From: Arthrobacter sp. OAP107
Lineage (GTDB): Bacteria > Actinomycetota > Actinomycetes > Actinomycetales > Micrococcaceae
NCBI RefSeq assembly: GCF_040546765.1
Contig: NZ_JBEPOK010000001.1
Location: 2,542,001 to 2,606,000 of the forward strand
DNA length: 64,000 nt
Direction of reading: 5' to 3'
Positions 52,242-61,083 of the stretch are shown here, one piece after another (the stretch's first letter is position 1; each line of letters begins with the position of its first letter). A program made the position numbers and the translations under genes. The notes below the pieces were generated by a model. The model saw only the letters and a list, made by a program, of their open reading frames with translations, was not told the DNA's origin and did not search any database.

Positions 52242-52517
52242 TTCGTGGTCCTTCTCTGCGCGCGGTTGTCAGTCCGTATTGCTGTTGCGAGGCCGAAAGG
52301 GTCCGTGCGGCCCCTTCATGGCCCTCGGAGGGACCCGGATGACCGTCTTCCGCGGGTGCCGGCTGGTCTGGGTGTAGACGACCCGGCATCGTCGCGAGTC
52401 GCACGGCAGCGAGGTTCGTACTCAGCCTGTTTATCCCGCGCCGGCGGGCCGACCTCCGTCCGTTGAGGGGGAACGGACACGACGCCAGGGTCGATGGCCG
52501 GCCGGCGTACCGGGAGC
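52242..52517. other. Intergenic region, nothing recognised
   Basis: About 275 bases between the SnoaL-like gene and the dehydrogenase on the same strand. No supported gene. Confidence 0.4.
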
Positions 52518-53435
52518 TTATGAACGAACGGTGATGATCGTCTTGCCCTGGCGTCGCTCGGTCGGGTTGAGGGCGGCGATGGCGTCGTCGAGAGTCGCGA
52601 CGTTGCCGATGTTCGTTCCCAGCCGGCCGTCCCGCACGCGCCGGGCGATCTCCGTCAGTTGAGCGGGAATGGACTCGACCACGAAGTCGATCGCCAGCCC
52701 GTCTGCGGGCCGCGCGTCGGTCAGCCCGGTGACCGTCACCAGCGTTCCGCCGGCCCGGATCAGGCTTGCGGACCGCTTCTGGATGTCCCCGCCGATGACG
52801 TCGAACACCAGGTCGACTGCGCCGATGTCTTCGAGGGTGTCATTTTCGAGATCGACGAATTCGTGAGAACCGAAGTCGAGAGCCTTCTGCCGGTCGGCGG
52901 CGCGTCCGGTGCCGATGACGTGGGCACCTGCCTCGCGCGCGAGTTGTGTGACCATGGTCCCGACGGCGCCGGCCGCACCGTGCGCGAGGACGCTCTGCCC
53001 GGCTTGGAGGCGACCGTGCACGAACAGTCCCTGCCACGCTGTGAGGCCCGAGATCGGCAGGCTCGCGCCGACCGTGAAGTCGACATCGCCCGGCAGCGGC
53101 GCCAGGTTGCGCGCCTCGACCGCGACATACTCTGCAAGGGTGCCGTCACGATGCCAGTCCGAGATACCGAACACCCGTTGTCCCACCGAAAGCCCTGTCG
53201 TGCCGTAGCCAAGGGCCGTGACCACTCCGGCCAGTTCGTGTCCGAGGATCGACGGAGTGCGGTCGCGTCCGGCCCGATCCGTCCAGGTAGACGGCCATTC
53301 CACCTCCGTCGGCACGTATCCGGCCGCGTGGATCTCAACGATGACGTCGTTGATCGCCGCAGCTGGCTCTGGACGTTCCAGCAGCCTCATTCCGGCCGCG
53401 CCTGCGGCCTGATCCGTTACCACTATCGCTTTCAT
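52518..53435 (-). CDS. NADP-dependent medium-chain dehydrogenase/quinone oxidoreductase
   Basis: A 305-residue MDR enzyme. GroES-like domain with PSILGHELAGVV, then the nucleotide motif AHGAAGAVGTMVTQLAREAG and an ending RQGKTIITV typical of zinc-free quinone-oxidoreductase-like members. Intact. No close ribosome site apart from GAGAGGCAA. It precedes the SnoaL-like and MFS genes on the same strand, a possible small-molecule detoxification unit. Confidence 0.9.
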   Translation of the reverse strand: MKAIVVTDQAAGAAGMRLLERPEPAAAINDVIVEIHAAGYVPTEVEWPSTWTDRAGRDRTPSILGHELAGVVTALGYGTTGLSVGQRVFGISDWHRDGTLAEYVAVEARNLAPLPGDVDFTVGASLPISGLTAWQGLFVHGRLQAGQSVLAHGAAGAVGTMVTQLAREAGAHVIGTGRAADRQKALDFGSHEFVDLENDTLEDIGAVDLVFDVIGGDIQKRSASLIRAGGTLVTVTGLTDARPADGLAIDFVVESIPAQLTEIARRVRDGRLGTNIGNVATLDDAIAALNPTERRQGKTIITVRS

Positions 53436-53555
53436 TCGATTGCCTCTCTGTTGTTTTGTTTAATGATTTGCTCTTAATGACAGGCCTGGAAATGCTTTAT
53501 GTGCGGCAGCAGGTTTCTCGGTAGGGAGAGTCTGGCGAACGTGAGCTGCCCGCAC

Positions 53556-53774
53556 TTATCGCCACAGTTGCCGTTCCAGTGTCATCCCAAACGGGACGGA
53601 ATCGCTGAGCGCTACCGTGAACCGTTCGCAGGAGTGACGGGTGACCAGTATTCCGTATTTGCCTGTTTCCACTGCCTGCTTCTCGGCTTCCGCGTGTGCT
53701 TCATCGAGCCTTCTTTCCATGCTTGGTCGATCAGCTGCGGAGACCGTCAGCTGGAAGCGGGTGGTATGGCCCAT
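53556..53774 (-). CDS. Hypothetical protein, 72 residues
   Basis: Begins MGHTTRFQLTVSAADRPSME and contains TGKYGILVTRHSCERFTVAL. The start ATG 53774 is supported by AAGGAG 5 bases upstream. Alternating hydrophobic strands suggest a small alpha-beta fold. Family not recognised. Confidence 0.7.
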   Translation of the reverse strand: MGHTTRFQLTVSAADRPSMERRLDEAHAEAEKQAVETGKYGILVTRHSCERFTVALSDSVPFGMTLERQLWR

Positions 53775-53961
53775 GGTTACTCCTTGGCGTTGAGGGTACT
53801 GATGCATCATCAATGGTTGGACGATGGCCGTCGCCCGGGCCACGGCTTGGTGCGGCATCGCTGCATTCCCATCTGCGGAGCGGCCAAGACCGCCGTTCGA
53901 CGAGCCGACACACGACAAACGACAAAAAGAGCCTCACCCGACGCTCCTTGCCGGGGCGGTC

Positions 53962-54279
53962 TTAGAAGTGTTCGTTCGGTAGGTCGTCCCGCCGTACCGC
54001 GTAGCGGTACGCGCGCGCATCGGTCTCGACTTCGAATCCGGCAAGGTCCGTTTCAGAGGCCTGCTCGAAGTCGTCGTGCGAATGCACGATCGGTGCGAAG
54101 TAATCGCCCCGGGAGGCGGGGCCCAGAAGGACGTAAGCCCACCACACCGGACGAAAATGTCGCTTTAAAAAACCAAGTGCGATTGCCACCATTCGACCTC
54201 TCAACTGGAAAATTCGGCACTTCTCTAACAGTTCTCGTTCACTCCGCTTCGACTTAAACGGAATCTTCGTGGTCTTCAT
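53962..54279 (-). CDS. Hypothetical protein, about 105 residues
   Basis: From ATG 54279 the product reads MKTTKIPFKSKRSERELLEK, then ALGFLKRHFRPVWWAYVLLG and a hydrophilic C-terminal half ending RRDDLPNEHF. ATG 54192 is an alternative start. The family is not recognised, and the C-terminal half looks globular and conserved. No strong ribosome site. Confidence 0.45.
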   Translation of the reverse strand: MKTTKIPFKSKRSERELLEKCRIFQLRGRMVAIALGFLKRHFRPVWWAYVLLGPASRGDYFAPIVHSHDDFEQASETDLAGFEVETDARAYRYAVRRDDLPNEHF

Positions 54280-54433
54280 GACCCTGGCCGACCCGGTTTG
54301 CCGTCTTGCCGTTGGCTCAATCGGGTTGAAGGCGGCAGCGAATTCGCCGAGACCGCTCTGGTGCCGGTGTTCGTCCGCCGCTGACAATTCCGGACGCGTT
54401 GGACAACTTGGCCCAGGTCTCAGCGTCGGACGG

Positions 54434-54916
54434 CTAAGTCATGTCATGCTCAAACGCGGTGACGTGCTCGTCGTCGTCCTGGCCGGCCGCGGGTTCGTGC
54501 TGGGGGTAGGCACCGGAGCCGGGATGGACCTTGTCGATGAGACCCAGGTATTCCGGGTTGCGGGCAATGAACTCGCCCACGAGCGGGCAGATGATGGTGA
54601 TCTTCTTCCCGCTCTCGCGGATCTCGTCCAGCACCCGAGCGACGAGTTCTGTCGCCACCCGATGGTTGCGGTAGGCATGGCTGACCCATGTTGAAAGCAA
54701 TACGACCCGGCCGCCCACGAAACGATATGTGAGCTCCCCGATCGCCTCAGCGCCGAGGGCGGCGATCCACCGGCCCCGCCCCGGATCGTTGATTACATCG
54801 AGCTCCCAGCTGGACTCCACCTCACCGGGAGCCTCGGTTTTCAGGGTATCGATGAGTGCGGCGTTCCTCTCTTCACGGTTGGTCTCCTCCGCCTCGATGT
54901 TGGTCGTCACTGTCAC
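54434..54916 (-). CDS. GNAT-type N-acetyltransferase-like protein A
   Basis: A GNAT-fold protein of the YidJ/COG2388 kind, about 160 residues. The segment VVLLSTWVSHAYRNHRVATE is the acetyl-CoA site (the R/Q-x-x-G/A-like loop reads YRNHRVATELVARVLDEIRE), followed by KKITIICPLVGEFIARNPEY. The start is GTG 54916 or GTG 54910. It is paralogous to the genes at 54948 and 55999. The acceptor is unknown. Confidence 0.78.
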   Translation of the reverse strand: MTVTTNIEAEETNREERNAALIDTLKTEAPGEVESSWELDVINDPGRGRWIAALGAEAIGELTYRFVGGRVVLLSTWVSHAYRNHRVATELVARVLDEIRESGKKITIICPLVGEFIARNPEYLGLIDKVHPGSGAYPQHEPAAGQDDDEHVTAFEHDMT

Positions 54917-54947
54917 ACTTTCTGTCGGGAAGCCCAGAGGGCTGGGT

Positions 54948-55406
54948 TTAGGATCGGTGTGACCCTCTGAGCACTCCCGGGTGCTTGGGGTCGATGAGGT
55001 CGGCGTACTGGGGGTTGTGCTCGATGAAGGTGCGCACGATCGGGCACATGATGGTGACCGTTTTTCCTTGTGCGCGCACATCATCGAGGACGCGTCGGAT
55101 CAGCTCGGTGGCGATTCCCTGTTTACGGAACTCGGGGAACACTGACGTGGCCAGCAGCACGAGTCGGTCGTCGTCGACGACGTTGTACGGCAGGCCGGCG
55201 ATTTCGTTGTCCCCGACGATGGCCTCGTAGATGCGGGTTTTCTCGTTGTTGACGAGGTAGAAATCGAACGCAGGGGCATGGGGATCATCGATTACCTCAT
55301 CGATGAGGCCGGTCTGGTCCTGGCTGAGGGTGCCCATTCCGTCGGGATATCCGGCGGCGTCCGGGTACTCAAAGGCATAACGGGTTGGCTCGGATGGGTC
55401 GGTCAT
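54948..55406 (-). CDS. GNAT-type N-acetyltransferase-like protein B
   Basis: A 152-residue YidJ-like GNAT protein: NEIAGLPYNVVDDDRLVLLA then TSVFPEFRKQGIATELIRRV is the acetyl-CoA-binding motif (RKQGIA), and KTVTIMCPIVRTFIEHNPQY follows. AAAGGACAC lies just upstream of the ATG. Same strand and 31 bases before protein A, so probably co-transcribed. Confidence 0.85.
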   Translation of the reverse strand: MTDPSEPTRYAFEYPDAAGYPDGMGTLSQDQTGLIDEVIDDPHAPAFDFYLVNNEKTRIYEAIVGDNEIAGLPYNVVDDDRLVLLATSVFPEFRKQGIATELIRRVLDDVRAQGKTVTIMCPIVRTFIEHNPQYADLIDPKHPGVLRGSHRS

Positions 55407-55998
55407 GCAGGTGTCCTTTCGCTGATTGACTGTACGGGAGGTATCCCTACGGACGGATGAGGATGAACGTCTTCCCCTTGACCTGCTCGAGCGAGCTGAA
55501 ACGGGGGTGAATCCTACGCAATGAACCTGGGTAGGACATCCTTCCCGGCCCGCATCCCGCTACGGCCGCTGCGGCAGCCTTGACCGGTCACTGCAACTGC
55601 CGTCACCATGCACTCCTTGTATCCAGCCCTTGCCTAAGCGGCCTTTTCCACCGGCATTTCTGGGTCCGCAAGGTTAGTGGCACCAAATCGAGATGTCTTA
55701 CCACGCACGTCGATAAAAGTCTGGCCCCTGGAAGTGGCTGCCATCTTCGACCCCATGGTTGGGATCTGAAGCATCTTCGGGAGAGAAACGGTCGGACGGG
55801 AGGCAATCAGAGTCGGAAAGGCAGTCTCCTGCCCGCGACCCTGGACGGTCAGTTCCGGGAGCCGGGTAAACGACCGATGCGAGTCGTGGCACATCCAATC
55901 TGCAAAGCGAATCGCGATGGAGATTGCTGGTAAGACGGCGCGAAGAACGGACGCATATAAGTAGGTGCAGCCCACAATCGGAACGATAAGGAGCCGGC
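55407..55998. other. Intergenic region, nothing recognised
   Basis: About 590 bases separating divergent GNAT genes B and C. Overlapping frames on both strands lack ribosome sites and known domains. Confidence 0.4.
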
Positions 55999-56409
55999 AT
56001 GGCGGGTACGGCTGAGAGCATGGTCTTCCCTGCCGGCAGAGAGCAGGACGGTGCAGACGCGGATCTGTCGGCAACAACCCCGCCCGATGCGGAAGAGCTC
56101 GTCATCACCGAAAACAGCGCTATCGGCATCTATGAAGCCGTGTTGGGAGGCGAGATCGTCGCCGGGGTCATTTACAGTAAAGCGCTCAACCGGGTCGCAC
56201 TGCTGGCGACCTCCGTGTTCCCAGCGTTCCGAGGCAAAGGGATCCCTGCAAAGCTCCTCAGCGGCGTCCTTGACAGGCTGCGGGCGGAGGGAGCGACCGT
56301 CACTATCTCCTGTCCATTCGCGGCAGAAATCGTTGGCGCCCATCCCGAATATGCCGATGTTCTCGGCTTGGCTGTCCCGGGCAACAACAGTATAGGGCCC
56401 GGGCATTGA
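55999..56409 (+). CDS. GNAT-type N-acetyltransferase-like protein C
   Basis: A 136-residue YidJ-like GNAT protein: ALNRVALLATSVFPAFRGKG then IPAKLLSGVLDRLRAEGATV with RGKGIP as the acetyl-CoA loop, and TISCPFAAEIVGAHPEYADV. AAGGAG precedes ATG 55999 at 7-8 bases. Related to A and B; followed by thioredoxin on the same strand, about 70 bases away. Confidence 0.85.
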   Translation: MAGTAESMVFPAGREQDGADADLSATTPPDAEELVITENSAIGIYEAVLGGEIVAGVIYSKALNRVALLATSVFPAFRGKGIPAKLLSGVLDRLRAEGATVTISCPFAAEIVGAHPEYADVLGLAVPGNNSIGPGH

Positions 56410-56479
56410 GCCTACGCCCGAACGTCCAGGGCACGTGAAGACCCCTTTGTTTGGCACCCGTATCGAGGAGAGGAACATC

Positions 56480-56860
56480 ATGACAACCATCGAGCTCACC
56501 GACGACAATTTCGAGACCACCATCAAGGACAACCACATCGTCCTGGTTGATTTTTGGGCCCCGTGGTGTGGGCCTTGCCGGCAGTTCGGCCCAATCTTTG
56601 AGCGATCTGCACAGGATAATCCGGACATAGTTCACGGCAAGCTCGATACCGAGGCCGAGCAGCGCGTAGCGGCGGCCGCAGGGATCACGTCCATCCCGAC
56701 TCTGATGGCGTTTCGTGAGGGTATCCTGGTCTTCAATCAGGCCGGCGCCCTTCAGGCCACGGCTCTCACGCAGGTCGTAGAGTCCGTCAAGAACCTCGAC
56801 ATGCGCGGGGTCCGCGCAGACATTGCCGCCCAAAATAATAAGTCCGCGTCGGAGAATTGA
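56480..56860 (+). CDS. Thioredoxin
   Basis: A 126-residue cytoplasmic thioredoxin. The active site WCGPC (C30, C33) sits in VLVDFWAPWCGPCRQFGPIF, and the cis-Pro motif is TSIPTL. A 20-residue C-terminal tail extends past the normal fold. ATG 56480 has GAGGAGAGG upstream. It may be co-transcribed with GNAT C; a dedicated electron donor for the Msr enzymes at 61 kb is possible but not shown. Confidence 0.95.
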   Translation: MTTIELTDDNFETTIKDNHIVLVDFWAPWCGPCRQFGPIFERSAQDNPDIVHGKLDTEAEQRVAAAAGITSIPTLMAFREGILVFNQAGALQATALTQVVESVKNLDMRGVRADIAAQNNKSASEN

Positions 56861-57106
56861 TGTATCCGGAAGGGGAACGCGTCCCTACATCGACAAGCCC
56901 CTTTCGGAGCCGGGGAAGGCAGCGAAGGGCGCATGCGCCCGCCTTGTCGGAGGAAGGCCTACGGCAGGGGCCGGCTTGGACCGAAAGCGAATCATCAAAC
57001 TGCGCGTGGCCACAACGGATTCAGGATCAAGAGCTTGACGCCATGGTGTGAGGAATTGCCGGATGCGGGAGGCAAGGCCATCCGGGCCGATGCGGAAAGA
57101 GGATGG

Positions 57107-57580
57107 ATGATGACATACTTTGCGGAGGTCTTAGCCCGGGAACGGGCTTGTCTGGCCGGAATCACTGACCGGGCTATGCTGGCACGTTGGCGCTGTCGCG
57201 TCGTCGAGGAGATCATGACCCCGCAGTCGCCGTACGCGTTGGCGTTGCGGCAGACCGGGGATGTGCGTGACCGCGCCGACTTCCTCGATCAGTGGCGCGA
57301 GCTCCTCGCCGAGACGGTGGGTCGTTTACTGTGCACAAGCGTCACGAGGGACACCCCCTGTGCTTTCCCGGAGAGCCCGAGGGCCGATGTCGACGCTCAG
57401 AAGACTGCTGTGCTGATTCTTGCGGCGCTTCATGGAGGCAGCACTCTGAGTCAGCTTGCACAAGACCCTCGGCCCCTCAACGCCGCACTCGACCTCGCAC
57501 TCGTGTCTTTTGAGGCAGCCGAGGACATCAGCCCCGCAAGGACGGGAACGAGCAGTTCGATAAGTAACATGGACTTGTGA
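57107..57580 (+). CDS. HTH-less TetR C-terminal-domain-like protein
   Basis: A 157-residue helical protein. Its end, TAVLILAALHGGSTLSQLAQ with LNAALDLALVSF, strongly resembles the ligand-binding end of the TetR protein directly downstream (LATGLMGAVQGGYMLAQTAR...IDMALAHIE). No helix-turn-helix is visible in this frame. The start ATG 57107 has AAAGAGG upstream; an in-frame start at 56933 adds low-complexity sequence. It overlaps the TetR gene by 4 bases, so the two are coupled. Confidence 0.6.
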   Translation: MMTYFAEVLARERACLAGITDRAMLARWRCRVVEEIMTPQSPYALALRQTGDVRDRADFLDQWRELLAETVGRLLCTSVTRDTPCAFPESPRADVDAQKTAVLILAALHGGSTLSQLAQDPRPLNAALDLALVSFEAAEDISPARTGTSSSISNMDL

Positions 57581-58206
57581 TGACAACCGTTGACTCGCGC
57601 AGTGGCCGGCGCCTGACGGCGCGCGGTGAAAAGACGCGGGCAAAGATCATCGCCGCAGCGGCCGACCTGATGTATGTCCAGGGCGTGGGGGCTACCACGC
57701 TCGACGACGTTCTAATGGCCAGTGGAGTGAGCAAGTCGCAGTTGTACCACCACTTCGCAGGCAAAGACGAGCTCGTGCGGGCCGTCATCGATCATGTAGG
57801 CGAACGCATCATCGAGCGTGAGCGCGATGCCCTCGGTCATGTCGCGACGATCCCGGGCCTGCGACGCTGGCGCGATGCGTTGGTACAGAACAACGCCTTA
57901 CGGCATGGCGCCTACGGCTGTGCGCTCGGTTCGCTGGCCTCCGAGGTCTCCGATCAAGACGATGCCGCCCGCAGGGCCGTGTCTCAGCTCTTTAGTGAAT
58001 GGCAGGGGCTGCTGGCAGACGTGTTGCGCAGGCTTCAGGACGGTGGGGCGCTTCCGCCGGAGGCATCGATCGACCAGCTCGCGACCGGACTTATGGGCGC
58101 CGTCCAGGGAGGATACATGCTGGCACAGACCGCGCGCGATGTCACACCCATGGCAACATCAATTGACATGGCGCTTGCGCATATCGAGAGCCTGTCCACT
58201 GAATGA
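57577..58206 (+). CDS. TetR-family regulator
   Basis: A 209-residue repressor. HTH: IIAAAADLMYVQGVGATTLD then ASGVSKSQLYHHFAGKDELV, followed by a TetR ligand domain with HGAYGCALGSLASEVSD. GTG 57577 or ATG 57580 is the start. Coupled to the HTH-less relative upstream. Target and ligand unknown. Confidence 0.9.
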   Translation: MMTTVDSRSGRRLTARGEKTRAKIIAAAADLMYVQGVGATTLDDVLMASGVSKSQLYHHFAGKDELVRAVIDHVGERIIERERDALGHVATIPGLRRWRDALVQNNALRHGAYGCALGSLASEVSDQDDAARRAVSQLFSEWQGLLADVLRRLQDGGALPPEASIDQLATGLMGAVQGGYMLAQTARDVTPMATSIDMALAHIESLSTE

Positions 58207-58300
58207 GTTTCACTTCCAGCCAGGCAAACAGGTAAGGCTGAAATTCTCGCCCGAGATTCAGTTCGAGCTCACGCCTGCTCTACCTTGTCTCGGTCCTGGG

Positions 58301-58510
58301 CTATCGCGCAGTAGCCGCACGTAATCGTGATGCAGCGGCATCCGCTGCTGGAAGCGCGGTGTCGGTCCGGGGCGGTACCCCGGCACCATCGGCTCCGGCC
58401 TGCAGTGGGTGGACATAGACCTGAAGAACAGCCATCACCTCATCACACCACCCGAGGTCATGCAGATGGGTGTCCGCGACCTGCTCGAGCCACTCATGCC
58501 ACCTGGACAT
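58301..58510 (-). CDS. Probable anti-sigma partner, possibly decayed
   Basis: A 69-residue frame that starts inside the end of the sigma-factor gene (ATG 58510, overlap 17 bases), an arrangement typical of sigma/anti-sigma pairs. MSRWHEWLEQVADTHLHDLG and CDEVMAVLQVYV look like the N-terminal helix of small actinobacterial anti-sigma proteins. The zinc-binding H-x3-C-x2-C expected later is not in frame, so the 3' half may be shifted. Confidence 0.5.
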   Translation of the reverse strand: MSRWHEWLEQVADTHLHDLGWCDEVMAVLQVYVHPLQAGADGAGVPPRTDTALPAADAAASRLRAATAR

Positions 58511-59156
58511 GAGCTTCCGACTTCGCCTGTTCAATAGGTTGGGCAGTGGTCTGCTCCCCTTCCAGGTATCCGTTAGCGATCAGGTAGGCGCGGATTTTGC
58601 GCCGTGCATCGAAAACGGTTTTGTATATCGCGCCCCGATTCGAGCCGGACCGGGACACCATGGCGTCCATGGACACGCCGTTGATCACGATGGCGACGAA
58701 GACGTGGCGCTGGTGAGCGGTCAATGTCTCGTTCATTGCGCGCTGCACGGCCGTGATCAGTTCCCGCTGCTGTGTCTGGGCGAGTGGGTCGGTAGCTGTC
58801 AACGCAGGGAGTTGTTCCCAGTCTTCTGCATCAAGAGACACGGATGGCCGGCGCCATAAGTGGCGGCCGAATTTATTGGAGACCTCCAGCGCGACAAAGC
58901 GGTACGCCCAGGTCGTGAATCTGCTGTCCCCGCGAAAGGTATCGAGTTTCTCCAGGAGGGAAACCATCGCATCATTGGCGGCCTGATGTGCGAGGTCGTC
59001 GAGCTCCGGCCCGTCGATGCGGAAGCCGGGTCCACGTCGATACGTCTCATGGAAGGCGACCCTCAGCAACATCTTGTGCAGGCGTGCCAATGCCGCGTCC
59101 CGTTTCGTTCCGGCATCGCCAAGTGCGGTCAGCCACAATGAGGAGTCCATGTCCAT
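58494..59156 (-). CDS. ECF-type RNA polymerase sigma factor
   Basis: A 220-residue group IV sigma factor. Region 2: LDDLAHQAANDAMVSLLEKL, DTFRGDSRFTTWAYRFVALE; region 4: LTAHQRHVFVAIVINGVSMD and GSNRGAIYKTVFDARRKIRA. The ribosome site is weak. Its upstream region carries the element at 59315-59331, identical in inverted orientation to one before the ferritin-like gene. Confidence 0.9.
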   Translation of the reverse strand: MDMDSSLWLTALGDAGTKRDAALARLHKMLLRVAFHETYRRGPGFRIDGPELDDLAHQAANDAMVSLLEKLDTFRGDSRFTTWAYRFVALEVSNKFGRHLWRRPSVSLDAEDWEQLPALTATDPLAQTQQRELITAVQRAMNETLTAHQRHVFVAIVINGVSMDAMVSRSGSNRGAIYKTVFDARRKIRAYLIANGYLEGEQTTAQPIEQAKSEAHVQVA

Positions 59157-59314
59157 GTCGTTAAATCCAAATTCGGTGAGGGCGCCGTCTGTCGTTGGTG
59201 GTTCAGCACCGGCACAGTCGGCTCTGCTGCGGGCGGCTCCTGCGGCTCGTCGTCGAGCTGCGCTCGTGGTTTGGCCGCTGAGGGTGGGCCCATTTGTCGA
59301 TCACGCAGAAAAGA

Positions 59315-59331
59315 ACTATTTAGTCCAGAAT
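59315..59331. promoter_or_regulatory. Shared 17-bp element, sigma side
   Basis: ACTATTTAGTCCAGAAT, whose complement ATTCTGGACTAAATAGT is identical to 59495-59511. It lies 159 bases upstream of the leftward sigma gene. The core contains GGACTA-N2-TAGT, a partial palindrome. Confidence 0.65.
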
Positions 59332-59494
59332 AGTCTGCCGCCGACCCCACGGCAAGCCCCCCGTTCACTCTTGCTGGCTGGACTTGGGCGCACTCATAAG
59401 CGCGTAACGCGAAGCGCTATCAGGGAGTTGACCGGCTTGCCCGTGCGGGCATGGACTCTCGCCGCAGGCCTTCCATAGCGCCTCCGGAAAACAT

Positions 59495-59511
59495 ATTCTG
59501 GACTAAATAGT
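59495..59511. promoter_or_regulatory. Shared 17-bp element, ferritin-like side
   Basis: ATTCTGGACTAAATAGT, followed by CC to complete the palindrome GGACTA-N2-TAGTCC (59500-59513), then a -10-like TATAAG (59515-59520). About 100 bases before the ferritin-like gene. Confidence 0.65.
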
Positions 59512-59609
59512 CCTATAAGGGGTAAAACTGTAAGAGTGTTTCGGCAACCGATTCGAGCACGCAGGGCTTTGCCTCCGGCACGGCCGTGTCATTTGACAAG
59601 GGAGTCAGC

Positions 59610-60530
59610 ATGTCTGAGAACCGCTTTATCAGCGACGCCATCAACGCCAGTGCGGAGACCGCCGAGGACCGTGTGAGGCTGACCGAAATAATCGGCCAAA
59701 CCGCGACCAGTGCGCCGCCGGCTACGACAGCCGAGGACGGGCCCAGCGATGCCTCGATCCTGAACTTCGCGCTCAACCTTGAATACCTTGAAGCCGAGTT
59801 CTACCTTCGTGGCGCAACGGGGCAGGGACTTCCCGAGGACATGATCGGAGGGATCGGGACACCCGGCCAGGTGTACGGTGGCCGGCAGGTTGATTTCCGC
59901 AGTCCCTTGATCAAGAACATCGCCCGGGAAATCGCCATGGACGAGCGGGCCCACGTCGCGTTCCTCCGGGGCGCACTCGGAGATGCGGCCGTTGCACGCC
60001 CACGTATCTCTCTCGACCACAGTTTCACTGCCGCAGCCATCGCTGCCGGGTTGATCAAGCCCGGGCAGACCTTCGACGCCTACGCCAACGACCGCAACTT
60101 CCTCTTCGCCGCCTTCCTCTTCGAAGACGTGGGAGTCACCGCTTTCAAAGGCGCGGCGCCGTTCATCTCCAACAAGACATACCTGGACGCAGCAGCAGGC
60201 CTGCTGGCCACAGAGGCCTACCACGCCGGGATCGTGCGGGCCACGCTGTTCAGTGAAGGGCTCGCGGACGACTCCGTGTTCGACGTCGTGCACAAGATCT
60301 CCGCGGTCCGCAACGCAGTCAGCGGCCCCGCAGACGATGACCAGGACCTCGGCACCAGAGACGTGGCCAACCTCGTTCCCACCGACGAATACGGCCGGAC
60401 CTTTGGCCGAAGCGCCGCGCAGATCCTCAACATCGTCTACCTCGACCCCCAATCAGGTACCTCCGGCGGCTTCTACCCCGATGGGCTCAACGGAAACATC
60501 GTTCACGGCACCGGGCCGACCGCGGACTAA
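59610..60530 (+). CDS. Ferritin-like (Ferritin_2/dessication-related) protein
   Basis: A 306-residue protein of the Ferritin_2 family. The paired metal-ligand helices are visible as ILNFALNLEYLEAEFY and AREIAMDERAHVAFLRGALG (E-x-E and E-R-A-H). There is no signal peptide; an N-terminal extension of about 45 residues precedes the helices. Members are often stress- or desiccation-linked; iron storage itself is not established. ATG 59610 has AAGGGAG upstream. First gene of the msr/molybdoenzyme segment. Confidence 0.9.
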   Translation: MSENRFISDAINASAETAEDRVRLTEIIGQTATSAPPATTAEDGPSDASILNFALNLEYLEAEFYLRGATGQGLPEDMIGGIGTPGQVYGGRQVDFRSPLIKNIAREIAMDERAHVAFLRGALGDAAVARPRISLDHSFTAAAIAAGLIKPGQTFDAYANDRNFLFAAFLFEDVGVTAFKGAAPFISNKTYLDAAAGLLATEAYHAGIVRATLFSEGLADDSVFDVVHKISAVRNAVSGPADDDQDLGTRDVANLVPTDEYGRTFGRSAAQILNIVYLDPQSGTSGGFYPDGLNGNIVHGTGPTAD

Positions 60531-60643
60531 ACGGCTGCCGTCGCCAAGCAGCGGTGCCGGCGAGCTACCTAATCGAGTGACCGGTGCAACGGCCGGCCGG
60601 CCTGGATGCCCCAGAGCGACACACCATTCGAAGGGAACATGAC

Positions 60644-60997
60644 ATGTCAAACACTGCGAGGCCTGGAGTCAAAAGCGGAGACCGCATTGACGCAGGCGAC
60701 ATAGCGGAAGCGCTGACAAGAGCACCATTCACCTACACGGACGGGGCAACCCAAGTGTTCGCCCGCGGCGGCCACACCACCTACACCGAGGACGGGCACA
60801 CCACCTCCGGAAAATGGGGAGTCGATGATCAGGGGCACTTCTGGTCCTTCTGGCCACCGACCTATCGCGCAACCTATGACGTCTTCTGGATTACAGATGC
60901 AAATGCTGATGCTGTCGGCATCCGATTCACCGACCTCAATCGCGGAGTGAGCTCTGAAGGACGATACATCTCCAAGCCCCTGTCCTCTCCGGGTTGA
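60644..60997 (+). CDS. Hypothetical protein with conserved-looking fold
   Basis: A 117-residue protein. Strand-rich segments FTYTDGATQVFARGGHTTYT, HTTSGKWGVDDQGHFWSFWP and YDVFWITDANADAVGIRFTD suggest a small beta-barrel, lipocalin- or NTF2-like at best. Family not recognised. ATG 60644 has GAAGGGAA upstream. It sits between the ferritin-like protein and msrB on the same strand. Confidence 0.75.
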   Translation: MSNTARPGVKSGDRIDAGDIAEALTRAPFTYTDGATQVFARGGHTTYTEDGHTTSGKWGVDDQGHFWSFWPPTYRATYDVFWITDANADAVGIRFTDLNRGVSSEGRYISKPLSSPG

Positions 60998-61083
60998 TCC
61001 CCCTAACACTCCGCTCCATCGATCATGCCCGCTCTTGGGCTTAGTCCGATCTGAAGACCACCCGCAGAGAAAAGAAGGAAGCC

